NCBI GenBank assembly: GCA_916048095.2
Contig: OU696574.1
Span: 11,653,087 to 11,717,086 of the forward strand
Direction: 5' to 3'
DNA: 64,000 nt
Origin: Sacculina carcini
Taxonomy: Eukaryota; Arthropoda; Thecostraca; Sacculinidae
How positions within the stretch are numbered: the first letter of the stretch is position 1; every line of letters starts with the position of its first letter. The translations under genes and the position numbers were made by a program. The notes under the pieces were generated by a model, which did no database searches, was not told the DNA's origin, and saw only the letters and a program-made list of their open reading frames with translations. Positions 39,301 through 53,223 of this stretch are shown piece by piece.

Positions 39301-39869
39301 AGGTAACACTTAGGGCACACTTAGGTAACACTTAGGGCACACTTAGGTAACACTTAGGGCACACTTAGGTAACACTTAGGGCACACTTAGGTAACACTTA
39401 AGGCACACTTAGGTAACACTTAGGGCACACTTAGGTAACACTTAGGGCACACTTAGGTAACACTTAGGGCACACTTAGGTAACACTTAGGGAACACTTAG
39501 GACACACTTAGGTAACACTTAGGTAACACTTAGGTAACACTTAGGTAACACTTAGGTAACACTTAGGGTACACTTAGGGTACACTTAGGTAACACTTAGG
39601 GCACACTTAGGTAACACTTAGGGCACACTTAGGTTACACTTAGGGTACATTTAGGTAACACTTAGGGTACATTTAGGTAACACTTAGGGCACACTTAGGT
39701 AACACTTAGGTAACACTTAGGGCACACTTAGGTAACACTTAGGTAACACTTAGGTAACACTTAGGTAACACTTAGGTAACACTTAGGTAACACTTAGGTA
39801 ACACTTAGGTAACACTTAGGTAACACTTAGGTAACACTTAGGTAACATTTAGGTAACATTTAGGTAACA
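36372..39869. repeat. Module M7, tandem copy of M6, 3,498 bp
   Basis: It has the same length as M6 to the base. Landmarks are CGTAG +319 (36691), GTTAG +726 (37098), CATAG +935, CTTAT-GGCACA +1166 (37538), CATAG +1551 (37923), second CTTAT-GGCACA 38825 and GGAACA 39490. Between 37538 and 37923 it differs. CTTAC is at 37714, four monomers later than expected (four extra monomers near 37,590-37,640). After it four monomers including GTTAG are missing, so the CTTGG triplet follows almost at once. Gain and loss cancel. A private substitution gives TTCAG at 36814. Confidence 0.83.
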
Positions 39870-42080
39870 CTTATGTAACACTTAGGGCACATTTAGGTTA
39901 CACTTAGGGCACACTTAGGTAACACTTAGGGTACACTTAGGTAACACTTAGGGTACACTTAGGTAACACTTAGGGCACACTTAGGTTACACTTAGGGCAC
40001 AATTAGGTTACACTTAGGGCACACTTAGGTAACACTTAGGGCTCATTTAGGTAACACTTAGGGCACACTTAGGTAACACTTAGGTAACACTTAGGTAACA
40101 CTTAGGTAACACTTAGGTAACACTTAGGTAACACTTAGGGCACACTTAGGTAACACTTAGGGCACACTTAGGTAACACTTAGGTAACACGTAGGGCACAC
40201 TTAGGTAACACTTAGGGTACATTTAGGTAACACTTAGGGCACACTTAGGTAACACTTAGGGTACATTTAGGTAACACTTAGGGCACACTTAGGTAACACT
40301 TAGGGTACATTTAGGTAACACTTAGGGCACACTTAGGTAACACTTAGGTAACACTTAGGTAACACTTAGGTAACACTTAGGTAACACTTAGGGCACACTT
40401 AGGTAATACTTAGGTAACACTTAGGGCACACTTAGGTAACACTTAGGGCACACTTAGGTAACACTTAAGGCACACTTAGGTAACACTTAGGGCACACTTA
40501 GGTAACACTTAGGGCACACTTAGGTAACACTTAGGGCACACTTAGGTAACACTTAGGGCACACTTAGGTAACACTTAGGGCACACTTAGGTAACAGTTAG
40601 GGCACACTTGGGTAACACTTGGGTAACACTTGGGTAACACTTAGGTAACACTTAGGTAACACTTAGGTAACACTTAGGTAACACTTAGGTAACACTTAGG
40701 TAACACTTAGGTAACACTTAGGTAACACTTAGGTAACACTTAGGGCACACTTAGGTAACACTTAGGGCACACTTAGGTTACACTTAGGGTACATTTAGGT
40801 AACACATAGGGTACATTTAGGTAACACTTAGGGCACACTTAGGTAACACTTAGGTAACACTTAGGTAACACTTAGGTAACACTTAGGGCACACTTAGGTA
40901 ACACTTAGGTAACACTTAGGGCACACTTAGGTAACACTTAGGTAACACTTAGGTAACACTTAGGTAACACTTAGGTAACACTTAGGTAACACTTAGGGCA
41001 CACTTAGGTAACACTTAGGGCACACTTGGGTAACACTTATGGCACACTTAGGTAACACTTAGGGCACACTTAGGTAACACTTAGGTAACACTTAGGGCAC
41101 ACTTAGGTAACACTTAGGGCACACTTAGGTAACACTTAGGGCACACTTAGGTAACACTTAGGGCACACTTACGTAACACTTAGGGCACACTTAGGTAACA
41201 CTTAGGGCACACTTAGGTAACAGTTAGGGCACACTTGGGTAACACTTGGGTAACACTTGGGTAACACTTAGGTAACACTTAGGTAACACTTAGGTAACAC
41301 TTAGGTAACACTTAGGTAACACTTAGGTAACACTTAGGTAACACTTAGGTAACACTTAGGGCACACTTAGGTAACACTTAGGGCACACTTAGGTTACACT
41401 TAGGGTACATTTAGGTAACACATAGGGTACATTTAGGTAACACTTAGGGCACACTTAGGTAACACTTAGGTAACACTTAGGTAACACTTAGGTAACACTT
41501 AGGGCACACTTAGGTAACACTTAGGGCACACTTAGGTAACACTTAGGGCACACTTAGGTAACACTTAGGGCACACTTAGGTAACACTTAGGGCACACTTA
41601 GGTAACACTTAAGGCACACTTAGGTAACACTTAGGGCACACTTAGGTAACACTTAGGGCACACTTAGGTAACACTTAGGGCACACTTAGGTAACACTTAG
41701 GGAACACTTAGGACACACTTAGGTAACACTTAGGTAACACTTAGGTAACACTTAGGTAACACTTAGGTAACACTTAGGGTACACTTAGGGTACACTTAGG
41801 TAACACTTAGGGCACACTTAGGTAACACTTAGGGCACACTTAGGTTACACTTAGGGTACATTTAGGTAACACTTAGGGTACATTTAGGTAACACTTAGGG
41901 CACACTTAGGTAACACTTAGGTAACACTTAGGGCACACTTAGGTAACACTTAGGTAACACTTAGGTAACACTTAGGTAACACTTAGGTAACACTTAGGTA
42001 ACACTTAGGTAACACTTAGGTAACACTTAGGTAACACTTAGGTAACACTTAGGTAACATTTAGGTAACATTTAGGTAACA
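39870..42080. repeat. Module M8, core family S, 2,211 bp
   Basis: Reference core module of 201 monomers. Offsets: CGTAG +319, CTTAA +594, GTTAG +726, CATAG +935, CTTAT-GGCACA +1166, CTTAC +1298, GTTAG +1353, CATAG +1551, CTTAA +1738, GGAACA +1831, next T +2211. M11 has the same offsets at every landmark. One private change turns the GGTTCA monomer into GGCTCA near 40,041. Confidence 0.85.
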
Positions 42081-44445
42081 CTTATGTAACACTTAGGGCA
42101 CATTTAGGTTACACTTAGGGCACACTTAGGTAACACTTAGGGTACACTTAGGTAACACTTAGGGTACACTTAGGTAACACTTAGGGCACACTTAGGTTAC
42201 ACTTAGGGCACAATTAGGTTACACTTAGGGCACACTTAGGTAACACTTAGGGTTCATTTAGGTAACACTTAGGGCACACTTAGGTAACACTTAGGTAACA
42301 CTTAGGTAACACTTAGGTAACACTTAGGTAACACTTAGGTAACACTTAGGGCACACTTAGGTAACACTTAGGGCACACTTAGGTAACACTTAGGTAACAC
42401 GTAGGGCACACTTAGGTAACACTTAGGGTACATTTAGGTAACACTTAGGGCACACTTAGGTAACACTTAGGGTACATTTAGGTAACACTTAGGGCACACT
42501 TAGGTAACACTTAGGGTACATTTAGGTAACACTTAGGGCACACTTAGGTAACACTTAGGTAACACTTAGGTAACACTTAGGTAACACTTAGGTAACACTT
42601 AGGGCACACTTAGGTAATACTTAGGTAACACTTAGGGCACACTTAGGTAACACTTAGGGCACACTTAGGTAACACTTAAGGCACACTTAGGTAACACTTA
42701 GGGCACACTTAGGTAACACTTAGGGCACACTTAGGTAACACTTAGGGCACACTTAGGTAACACTTAGGGCACACTTAGGTAACACTTAGGGCACACTTAG
42801 GTAACAGTTAGGGCACACTTGGGTAACACTTGGGTAACACTTGGGTAACACTTAGGTAACACTTAGGTAACACTTAGGTAACACTTAGGTAACACTTAGG
42901 TAACACTTAGGTAACACTTAGGTAACACTTAGGTAACACTTAGGTAACACTTAGGGCACACTTAGGTAACACTTAGGGCACACTTAGGTTACACTTAGGG
43001 TACATTTAGGTAACACATAGGGTACATTTAGGTAACACTTAGGGCACACTTAGGTAACACTTAGGTAACACTTAGGTAACACTTAGGTAACACTTAGGGC
43101 ACACTTAGGTAACACTTAGGGCACACTTAGGTAACAGTTAGGGCACACTTGGGTAACACTTGGGTAACACTTGGGTAACACTTAGGTAACACTTAGGTAA
43201 CACTTAGGTAACACTTAGGTAACACTTAGGTAACACTTAGGGCACACTTAGGTAACACTTAGGGCACACTTAGGTAACACTTAGGGCACACTTAGGTAAC
43301 ACTTAGGTAACACTTAGGTAACACTTAGGTAACACTTAGGTAACACTTAGGTAACACTTAGGGCACACTTAGGTAACACTTAGGGCACACTTGGGTAACA
43401 CTTATGGCACACTTAGGTAACACTTAGGGCACACTTAGGTAACACTTAGGTAACACTTAGGGCACACTTAGGTAACACTTAGGGCACACTTAGGTAACAC
43501 TTAGGGCACACTTAGGTAACACTTAGGGCACACTTACGTAACACTTAGGGCACACTTAGGTAACACTTAGGGCACACTTAGGTAACAGTTAGGGCACACT
43601 TGGGTAACACTTGGGTAACACTTGGGTAACACTTAGGTAACACTTAGGTAACACTTAGGTAACACTTAGGTAACACTTAGGTAACACTTAGGTAACACTT
43701 AGGTAACACTTAGGTAACACTTAGGGCACACTTAGGTAACACTTAGGGCACACTTAGGTTACACTTAGGGTACATTTAGGTAACACATAGGGTACATTTA
43801 GGTAACACTTAGGGCACACTTAGGTAACACTTAGGTAACACTTAGGTAACACTTAGGTAACACTTAGGGCACACTTAGGTAACACTTAGGGCACACTTAG
43901 GTAACACTTAGGGCACACTTAGGTAACACTTAGGGCACACTTAGGTAACACTTAGGGCACACTTAGGTAACACTTAAGGCACACTTAGGTAACACTTAGG
44001 GCACACTTAGGTAACACTTAGGGCACACTTAGGTAACACTTAGGGCACACTTAGGTAACACTTAGGGAACACTTAGGACACACTTAGGTAACACTTAGGT
44101 AACACTTAGGTAACACTTAGGTAACACTTAGGTAACACTTAGGGTACACTTAGGGTACACTTAGGTAACACTTAGGGCACACTTAGGTAACACTTAGGGC
44201 ACACTTAGGTTACACTTAGGGTACATTTAGGTAACACTTAGGGTACATTTAGGTAACACTTAGGGCACACTTAGGTAACACTTAGGTAACACTTAGGGCA
44301 CACTTAGGTAACACTTAGGTAACACTTAGGTAACACTTAGGTAACACTTAGGTAACACTTAGGTAACACTTAGGTAACACTTAGGTAACACTTAGGTAAC
44401 ACTTAGGTAACACTTAGGTAACATTTAGGTAACATTTAGGTAACA
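42081..44445. repeat. Module M9, family S with 14-monomer insertion, 2,365 bp
   Basis: It is as M8 to CATAG +935, then has an additional GTTAG with CTTGG triplet at 43137 (+1056). This pushes CTTAT-GGCACA to +1320 (43401), 154 bp later than in M8. The remainder follows M8. M12 carries the same insertion at the same place, so M8-M9 (4,576 bp) and M11-M12 (4,587 bp) look like a duplicated pair separated by M10. Confidence 0.82.
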
Positions 44446-46436
44446 CTTATGTAACACTTAGGGCACATTTAGGTTACACTTAGGGCACACTTAGGTAACA
44501 CTTAGGGTACACTTAGGTAACACTTAGGGTACACTTAGGTAACACTTAGGGCACACTTAGGTTACACTTAGGGCACAATTAGGTTACACTTAGGGCACAC
44601 TTAGGTAACACTTAGGGTTCATTTAGGTAACACTTAGGGCACACTTAGGTAACACTTAGGTAACACTTAGGTAACACTTAGGTAACACTTAGGTAACACT
44701 TAGGTAACACTTAGGGCACACTTAGGTAACACTTAGGGCACACTTAGGTAACACTTAGGTAACACGTAGGGCACACTTAGGTAACACTTAGGGTACATTT
44801 AGGTAACACTTAGGGCACACTTAGGTAACACTTAGGGTACATTTAGGTAACACTTAGGGCACACTTAGGTAACACTTAGGGTACATTTAGGTAACACTTA
44901 GGGCACACTTAGGTAACACTTAGGTAACACTTAGGTAACACTTAGGTAACACTTAGGTAACACTTAGGGCACACTTAGGTAATACTTAGGTAACACTTAG
45001 GGCACACTTAGGTAACACTTAGGGCACACTTAGGTAACACTTAAGGCACACTTAGGTAACACTTAGGGCACACTTAGGTAACACTTAGGGCACACTTAGG
45101 TAACACTTAGGGCACACTTAGGTAACACTTAGGGCACACTTAGGTAACACTTAGGGCACACTTAGGTAACAGTTAGGGCACACTTGGGTAACACTTGGGT
45201 AACACTTGGGTAACACTTAGGTAACACTTAGGTAACACTTAGGTAACACTTAGGTAACACTTAGGTAACACTTAGGTAACACTTAGGTAACACTTAGGTA
45301 ACACTTAGGTAACACTTAGGGCACACTTAGGTAACACTTAGGGCACACTTAGGTTACACTTAGGGTACATTTAGGTAACACATAGGGTACATTTAGGTAA
45401 CACTTAGGGCACACTTAGGTAACACTTAGGTAACACTTAGGTAACACTTAGGTAACACTTAGGGCACACTTAGGTAACACTTAGGTAACACTTAGGGCAC
45501 ACTTAGGTAACACTTAGGTAACACTTAGGTAACACTTAGGTAACACTTAGGTAACACTTAGGTAACACTTAGGGCACACTTAGGTAACACTTAGGGCACA
45601 CTTGGGTAACACTTATGGCACACTTAGGTAACACTTAGGGCACACTTAGGTAACACTTAGGTAACACTTAGGGCACACTTAGGTAACACTTAGGGCACAC
45701 TTAGGTAACACTTAGGGCACACTTAGGTAACACTTAGGGCACACTTACGTAACACTTAGGGCACACTTAGGTAACACTTAGGGCACACTTAGGTAACAGT
45801 TAGGGCACACTTGGGTAACACTTGGGTAACACTTGGGTAACACTTAGGTAACACTTAGGTAACACTTAGGTAACACTTAGGTAACACTTAGGTAACACTT
45901 AGGTAACACTTAGGTAACACTTAGGTAACACTTAGGGCACACTTAGGTAACACTTAGGGCACACTTAGGTTACACTTAGGGTACATTTAGGTAACACATA
46001 GGGTACATTTAGGTAACACTTAGGGCACACTTAGGTAACACTTAGGTAACACTTAGGTAACACTTAGGTAACACTTAGGGCACACTTAGGTAACACTTAG
46101 GGCACACTTAGGTAACACTTAGGTAACACTTAGGGTACACTTAGGGTACACTTAGGTAACACTTAGGGCACACTTAGGTAACACTTAGGGCACACTTAGG
46201 TTACACTTAGGGTACATTTAGGTAACACTTAGGGTACATTTAGGTAACACTTAGGGCACACTTAGGTAACACTTAGGTAACACTTAGGGCACACTTAGGT
46301 AACACTTAGGTAACACTTAGGTAACACTTAGGTAACACTTAGGTAACACTTAGGTAACACTTAGGTAACACTTAGGTAACACTTAGGTAACACTTAGGTA
46401 ACACTTAGGTAACATTTAGGTAACATTTAGGTAACA
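44446..46436. repeat. Module M10, family S with 20-monomer deletion, 1,991 bp
   Basis: Offsets equal M8 through CTTAC +1298, GTTAG +1353 (45799) and CATAG +1551 (45997). CTTAA and GGAACA-GACACA are then missing. The sequence passes near 46,110-46,140 from alternating GGCACA/GTAACA monomers straight to the paired GGTACA monomers before T. The loss is 220 bp, exactly 20 monomers. It is the only family S module without GGAACA. Confidence 0.82.
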
Positions 46437-48647
46437 CTTATGTAACACTTAGGGCACATTTAGGTTACACTTAGGGCACACTTAGGTAACACTTAGGGTA
46501 CACTTAGGTAACACTTAGGGTACACTTAGGTAACACTTAGGGCACACTTAGGTTACACTTAGGGCACAATTAGGTTACACTTAGGGCACACTTAGGTAAC
46601 ACTTAGGGTTCATTTAGGTAACACTTAGGGCACACTTAGGTAACACTTAGGTAACACTTAGGTAACACTTAGGTAACACTTAGGTAACACTTAGGTAACA
46701 CTTAGGGCACACTTAGGTAACACTTAGGGCACACTTAGGTAACACTTAGGTAACACGTAGGGCACACTTAGGTAACACTTAGGGTACATTTAGGTAACAC
46801 TTAGGGCACACTTAGGTAACACTTAGGGTACATTTAGGTAACACTTAGGGCACACTTAGGTAACACTTAGGGTACATTTAGGTAACACTTAGGGCACACT
46901 TAGGTAACACTTAGGTAACACTTAGGTAACACTTAGGTAACACTTAGGTAACACTTAGGGCACACTTAGGTAATACTTAGGTAACACTTAGGGCACACTT
47001 AGGTAACACTTAGGGCACACTTAGGTAACACTTAAGGCACACTTAGGTAACACTTAGGGCACACTTAGGTAACACTTAGGGCACACTTAGGTAACACTTA
47101 GGGCACACTTAGGTAACACTTAGGGCACACTTAGGTAACACTTAGGGCACACTTAGGTAACAGTTAGGGCACACTTGGGTAACACTTGGGTAACACTTGG
47201 GTAACACTTAGGTAACACTTAGGTAACACTTAGGTAACACTTAGGTAACACTTAGGTAACACTTAGGTAACACTTAGGTAACACTTAGGTAACACTTAGG
47301 TAACACTTAGGGCACACTTAGGTAACACTTAGGGCACACTTAGGTTACACTTAGGGTACATTTAGGTAACACATAGGGTACATTTAGGTAACACTTAGGG
47401 CACACTTAGGTAACACTTAGGTAACACTTAGGTAACACTTAGGTAACACTTAGGGCACACTTAGGTAACACTTAGGTAACACTTAGGGCACACTTAGGTA
47501 ACACTTAGGTAACACTTAGGTAACACTTAGGTAACACTTAGGTAACACTTAGGTAACACTTAGGGCACACTTAGGTAACACTTAGGGCACACTTGGGTAA
47601 CACTTATGGCACACTTAGGTAACACTTAGGGCACACTTAGGTAACACTTAGGTAACACTTAGGGCACACTTAGGTAACACTTAGGGCACACTTAGGTAAC
47701 ACTTAGGGCACACTTAGGTAACACTTAGGGCACACTTACGTAACACTTAGGGCACACTTAGGTAACACTTAGGGCACACTTAGGTAACAGTTAGGGCACA
47801 CTTGGGTAACACTTGGGTAACACTTGGGTAACACTTAGGTAACACTTAGGTAACACTTAGGTAACACTTAGGTAACACTTAGGTAACACTTAGGTAACAC
47901 TTAGGTAACACTTAGGTAACACTTAGGGCACACTTAGGTAACACTTAGGGCACACTTAGGTTACACTTAGGGTACATTTAGGTAACACATAGGGTACATT
48001 TAGGTAACACTTAGGGCACACTTAGGTAACACTTAGGTAACACTTAGGTAACACTTAGGTAACACTTAGGGCACACTTAGGTAACACTTAGGGCACACTT
48101 AGGTAACACTTAGGGCACACTTAGGTAACACTTAGGGCACACTTAGGTAACACTTAGGGCACACTTAGGTAACACTTAAGGCACACTTAGGTAACACTTA
48201 GGGCACACTTAGGTAACACTTAGGGCACACTTAGGTAACACTTAGGGCACACTTAGGTAACACTTAGGGAACACTTAGGACACACTTAGGTAACACTTAG
48301 GTAACACTTAGGTAACACTTAGGTAACACTTAGGTAACACTTAGGGTACACTTAGGGTACACTTAGGTAACACTTAGGGCACACTTAGGTAACACTTAGG
48401 GCACACTTAGGTTACACTTAGGGTACATTTAGGTAACACTTAGGGTACATTTAGGTAACACTTAGGGCACACTTAGGTAACACTTAGGTAACACTTAGGG
48501 CACACTTAGGTAACACTTAGGTAACACTTAGGTAACACTTAGGTAACACTTAGGTAACACTTAGGTAACACTTAGGTAACACTTAGGTAACACTTAGGTA
48601 ACACTTAGGTAACACTTAGGTAACATTTAGGTAACATTTAGGTAACA
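46437..48647. repeat. Module M11, core family S, 2,211 bp
   Basis: Every landmark offset equals M8: CGTAG 46756 (+319), GTTAG 47163 (+726), CATAG 47372 (+935), CTTAT-GGCACA 47603 (+1166), CTTAC 47735 (+1298), GTTAG 47790 (+1353), CATAG 47988 (+1551), CTTAA 48175 (+1738), GGAACA 48268 (+1831), T +2211. No private change was noticed by eye. Confidence 0.85.
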
Positions 48648-51023
48648 CTTATGTAACACTTAGGGCACATTTAGGTTACACTTAGGGCACACTTAGGTAA
48701 CACTTAGGGTACACTTAGGTAACACTTAGGGTACACTTAGGTAACACTTAGGGCACACTTAGGTTACACTTAGGGCACAATTAGGTTACACTTAGGGCAC
48801 ACTTAGGTAACACTTAGGGTTCATTTAGGTAACACTTAGGGCACACTTAGGTAACACTTAGGTAACACTTAGGTAACACTTAGGTAACACTTAGGTAACA
48901 CTTAGGTAACACTTAGGGCACACTTAGGTAACACTTAGGGCACACTTAGGTAACACTTAGGTAACACGTAGGGCACACTTAGGTAACACTTAGGGTACAT
49001 TTAGGTAACACTTAGGGCACACTTAGGTAACACTTAGGGTACATTTAGGTAACACTTAGGGCACACTTAGGTAACACTTAGGGTACATTTAGGTAACACT
49101 TAGGGCACACTTAGGTAACACTTAGGTAACACTTAGGTAACACTTAGGTAACACTTAGGTAACACTTAGGGCACACTTAGGTAATACTTAGGTAACACTT
49201 AGGGCACACTTAGGTAACACTTAGGGCACACTTAGGTAACACTTAAGGCACACTTAGGTAACACTTAGGGCACACTTAGGTAACACTTAGGGCACACTTA
49301 GGTAACACTTAGGGCACACTTAGGTAACACTTAGGGCACACTTAGGTAACACTTAGGGCACACTTAGGTAACAGTTAGGGCACACTTGGGTAACACTTGG
49401 GTAACACTTGGGTAACACTTAGGTAACACTTAGGTAACACTTAGGTAACACTTAGGTAACACTTAGGTAACACTTAGGTAACACTTAGGTAACACTTAGG
49501 TAACACTTAGGTAACACTTAGGGCACACTTAGGTAACACTTAGGGCACACTTAGGTTACACTTAGGGTACATTTAGGTAACACATAGGGTACATTTAGGT
49601 AACACTTAGGGCACACTTAGGTAACACTTAGGTAACACTTAGGTAACACTTAGGTAACACTTAGGGCACACTTAGGTAACACTTAGGGCACACTTAGGTA
49701 ACAGTTAGGGCACACTTGGGTAACATATGGGTAACACTTGGGTAACACTTAGGTAACACTTAGGTAACACTTAGGTAACACTTAGGTAACACTTAGGTAA
49801 CACTTAGGGCACACTTAGGTAACACTTAGGGCACACTTAGGTAACACTTAGGGCACACTTAGGTAACACTTAGGTAACACTTAGGTAACACTTAGGTAAC
49901 ACTTAGGTAACACTTAGGTAACACTTAGGGCACACTTAGGTAACACTTAGGGCACACTTGGGTAACACTTATGGCACACTTAGGTAACACTTAGGGCACA
50001 CTTAGGTAACACTTAGGTAACACTTAGGGCACACTTAGGTAACACTTAGGGCACACTTAGGTAACACTTAGGGCACACTTAGGTAACACTTAGGGCACAC
50101 TTACGTAACACTTAGGGCACACTTAGGTAACACTTAGGGCACACTTAGGTAACAGTTAGGGCACACTTGGGTAACACTTGGGTAACACTTGGGTAACACT
50201 TAGGTAACACTTAGGTAACACTTAGGTAACACTTAGGTAACACTTAGGTAACACTTAGGTAACACTTAGGTAACACTTAGGTAACACTTAGGGCACACTT
50301 AGGTAACACTTAGGGCACACTTAGGTTACACTTAGGGTACATTTAGGTAACACATAGGGTACATTTAGGTAACACTTAGGGCACACTTAGGTAACACTTA
50401 GGTAACACTTAGGTAACACTTAGGTAACACTTAGGGCACACTTAGGTAACACTTAGGGCACACTTAGGTAACACTTAGGGCACACTTAGGTAACACTTAG
50501 GGCACACTTAGGTAACACTTAGGGCACACTTAGGTAACACTTAAGGCACACTTAGGTAACACTTAGGGCACACTTAGGTAACACTTAGGGCACACTTAGG
50601 TAACACTTAGGGCACACTTAGGTAACACTTAGGGAACACTTAGGACACACTTAGGTAACACTTAGGTAACACTTAGGTAACACTTAGGTAACACTTAGGT
50701 AACACTTAGGGTACACTTAGGGTACACTTAGGTAACACTTAGGGCACACTTAGGTAACACTTAGGGCACACTTAGGTTACACTTAGGGTACATTTAGGTA
50801 ACACTTAGGGTACATTTAGGTAACACTTAGGGCACACTTAGGTAACACTTAGGTAACACTTAGGGCACACTTAGGTAACACTTAGGTAACACTTAGGTAA
50901 CACTTAGGTAACACTTAGGTAACACTTAGGTAACACTTAGGTAACACTTAGGTAACACTTAGGTAACACTTAGGTAACACTTAGGTAACACTTAGGTAAC
51001 ATTTAGGTAACATTTAGGTAACA
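48648..51023. repeat. Module M12, family S with insertion, 2,376 bp
   Basis: Counterpart of M9. CATAG is at 49583 (+935), the extra GTTAG with triplet at 49704 (+1056), CTTAT-GGCACA at 49968 (+1320) and GGAACA at 50633, 391 bp before the next T (one extra canonical monomer). The middle CTTGG of the inserted triplet is changed to ATATG near 49,725, two base changes in one monomer, which is unique in the window. The GGG tract next to it is kept. Confidence 0.82.
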
Positions 51024-53223
51024 CTTATGTAACACTTAGGGCACATTTAGGTTACACTTAGGGCACACTTAGGTAACACTTAGGGCACACTTAGGTAACA
51101 CTTAGGGTACACTTAGGTAACACTTAGGGCACACTTAGGTTACACTTAGGGCACAATTAGGTTACACTTAGGGCACACTTAGGTAACACTTAGGGTTCAT
51201 TTAGGTAACACTTAGGGCACACTTAGGTAACACTTAGGTAACACTTAGGTAACACTTAGGTAACACTTAGGTAACACTTAGGTAACACTTAGGGCACACT
51301 TAGGTAACACTTAGGGCACACTTAGGTAACACTTAGGTAACACGTAGGGCACACTTAGGTAACACTTAGGGTACATTTAGGTAACACTTAGGGCACACTT
51401 AGGTAACACTTAGGGTACATTTAGGTAACACTTAGGGCACACTTAGGTAACACTTAGGGTACATTTAGGTAACACTTAGGGCACACTTAGGTAACACTTA
51501 GGTAACACTTAGGTAACACTTAGGTAACACTTAGGTAACACTTAGGGCACACTTAGGTAATACTTAGGTAACACTTAGGGCACACTTAGGTAACACTTAG
51601 GGCACACTTAGGTAACACTTAAGGCACACTTAGGTAACACTTAGGGCACACTTAGGTAACACTTAGGGCACACTTAGGTAACACTTAGGGCACACTTAGG
51701 TAACACTTAGGGCACACTTAGGTAACACTTAGGGCACACTTAGGTAACAGTTAGGGCACACTTGGGTAACACTTGGGTAACACTTGGGTAACACTTAGGT
51801 AACACTTAGGTAACACTTAGGTAACACTTAGGTAACACTTAGGTAACACTTAGGTAACACTTAGGTAACACTTAGGTAACACTTAGGTAACACTTAGGGC
51901 ACACTTAGGTAACACTTAGGGCACACTTAGGTTACACTTAGGGTACATTTAGGTAACACATAGGGTACATTTAGGTAACACTTAGGGCACACTTAGGTAA
52001 CACTTAGGTAACACTTAGGTAACACTTAGGTAACACTTAGGGCACACTTAGGTAACACTTAGGTAACACTTAGGGCACACTTAGGTAACACTTAGGTAAC
52101 ACTTAGGTAACACTTAGGTAACACTTAGGTAACACTTAGGTAACACTTAGGGCACACTTAGGTAACACTTAGGGCACACTTGGGTAACACTTATGGCACA
52201 CTTAGGTAACACTTAGGGCACACTTAGGTAACACTTAGGTAACACTTAGGGCACACTTAGGTAACACTTAGGGCACACTTAGGTAACACTTAGGGCACAC
52301 TTAGGTAACACTTAGGGCACACTTACGTAACACTTAGGGCACACTTAGGTAACACTTAGGGCACACTTAGGTAACAGTTAGGGCACACTTGGGTAACACT
52401 TGGGTAACACTTGGGTAACACTTAGGTAACACTTAGGTAACACTTAGGTAACACTTAGGTAACACTTAGGTAACACTTAGGTAACACTTAGGTAACACTT
52501 AGGTAACACTTAGGGCACACTTAGGTAACACTTAGGGCACACTTAGGTTACACTTAGGGTACATTTAGGTAACACATAGGGTACATTTAGGTAACACTTA
52601 GGGCACACTTAGGTAACACTTAGGTAACACTTAGGTAACACTTAGGTAACACTTAGGGCACACTTAGGTAACACTTAGGGCACACTTAGGTAACACTTAG
52701 GGCACACTTAGGTAACACTTAGGGCACACTTAGGTAACACTTAGGGCACACTTAGGTAACACTTAAGGCACACTTAGGTAACACTTAGGGCACACTTAGG
52801 TAACACTTAGGGCACACTTAGGTAACACTTAGGGCACACTTAGGTAACACTTAGGGAACACTTAGGACACACTTAGGTAACACTTAGGTAACACTTAGGT
52901 AACACTTAGGTAACACTTAGGTAACACTTAGGGTACACTTAGGGTACACTTAGGTAACACTTAGGGCACACTTAGGTAACACTTAGGGCACACTTAGGTT
53001 ACACTTAGGGTACATTTAGGTAACACTTAGGGTACATTTAGGTAACACTTAGGGCACACTTAGGTAACACTTAGGTAACACTTAGGGCACACTTAGGTAA
53101 CACTTAGGTAACACTTAGGTAACACTTAGGTAACACTTAGGTAACACTTAGGTAACACTTAGGTAACACTTAGGTAACACTTAGGTAACACTTAGGTAAC
53201 ATTTAGGTAACATTTAGGTAACA
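51024..53223. repeat. Module M13, core family S, 2,200 bp
   Basis: Offsets equal M8 up to GGAACA +1831 (52855). T follows after 369 bp rather than 380, so the canonical run is one monomer shorter. One of the two GGTACA monomers between T and ATTAG is GGCACA here (near 51,084). It is the last family S module. The next one returns to the family L plan. Confidence 0.83.

Noticed and set aside
32874..39869. Assembly duplication as the sole reason for the equal modules M6 and M7
   Set aside because: The modules differ by the four-monomer gain and loss near 37.6-37.75 kb, by a private TTCAG at 36814 and by the broken triplet at 35514, so they are not one sequence entered twice. Copy number still needs read support.
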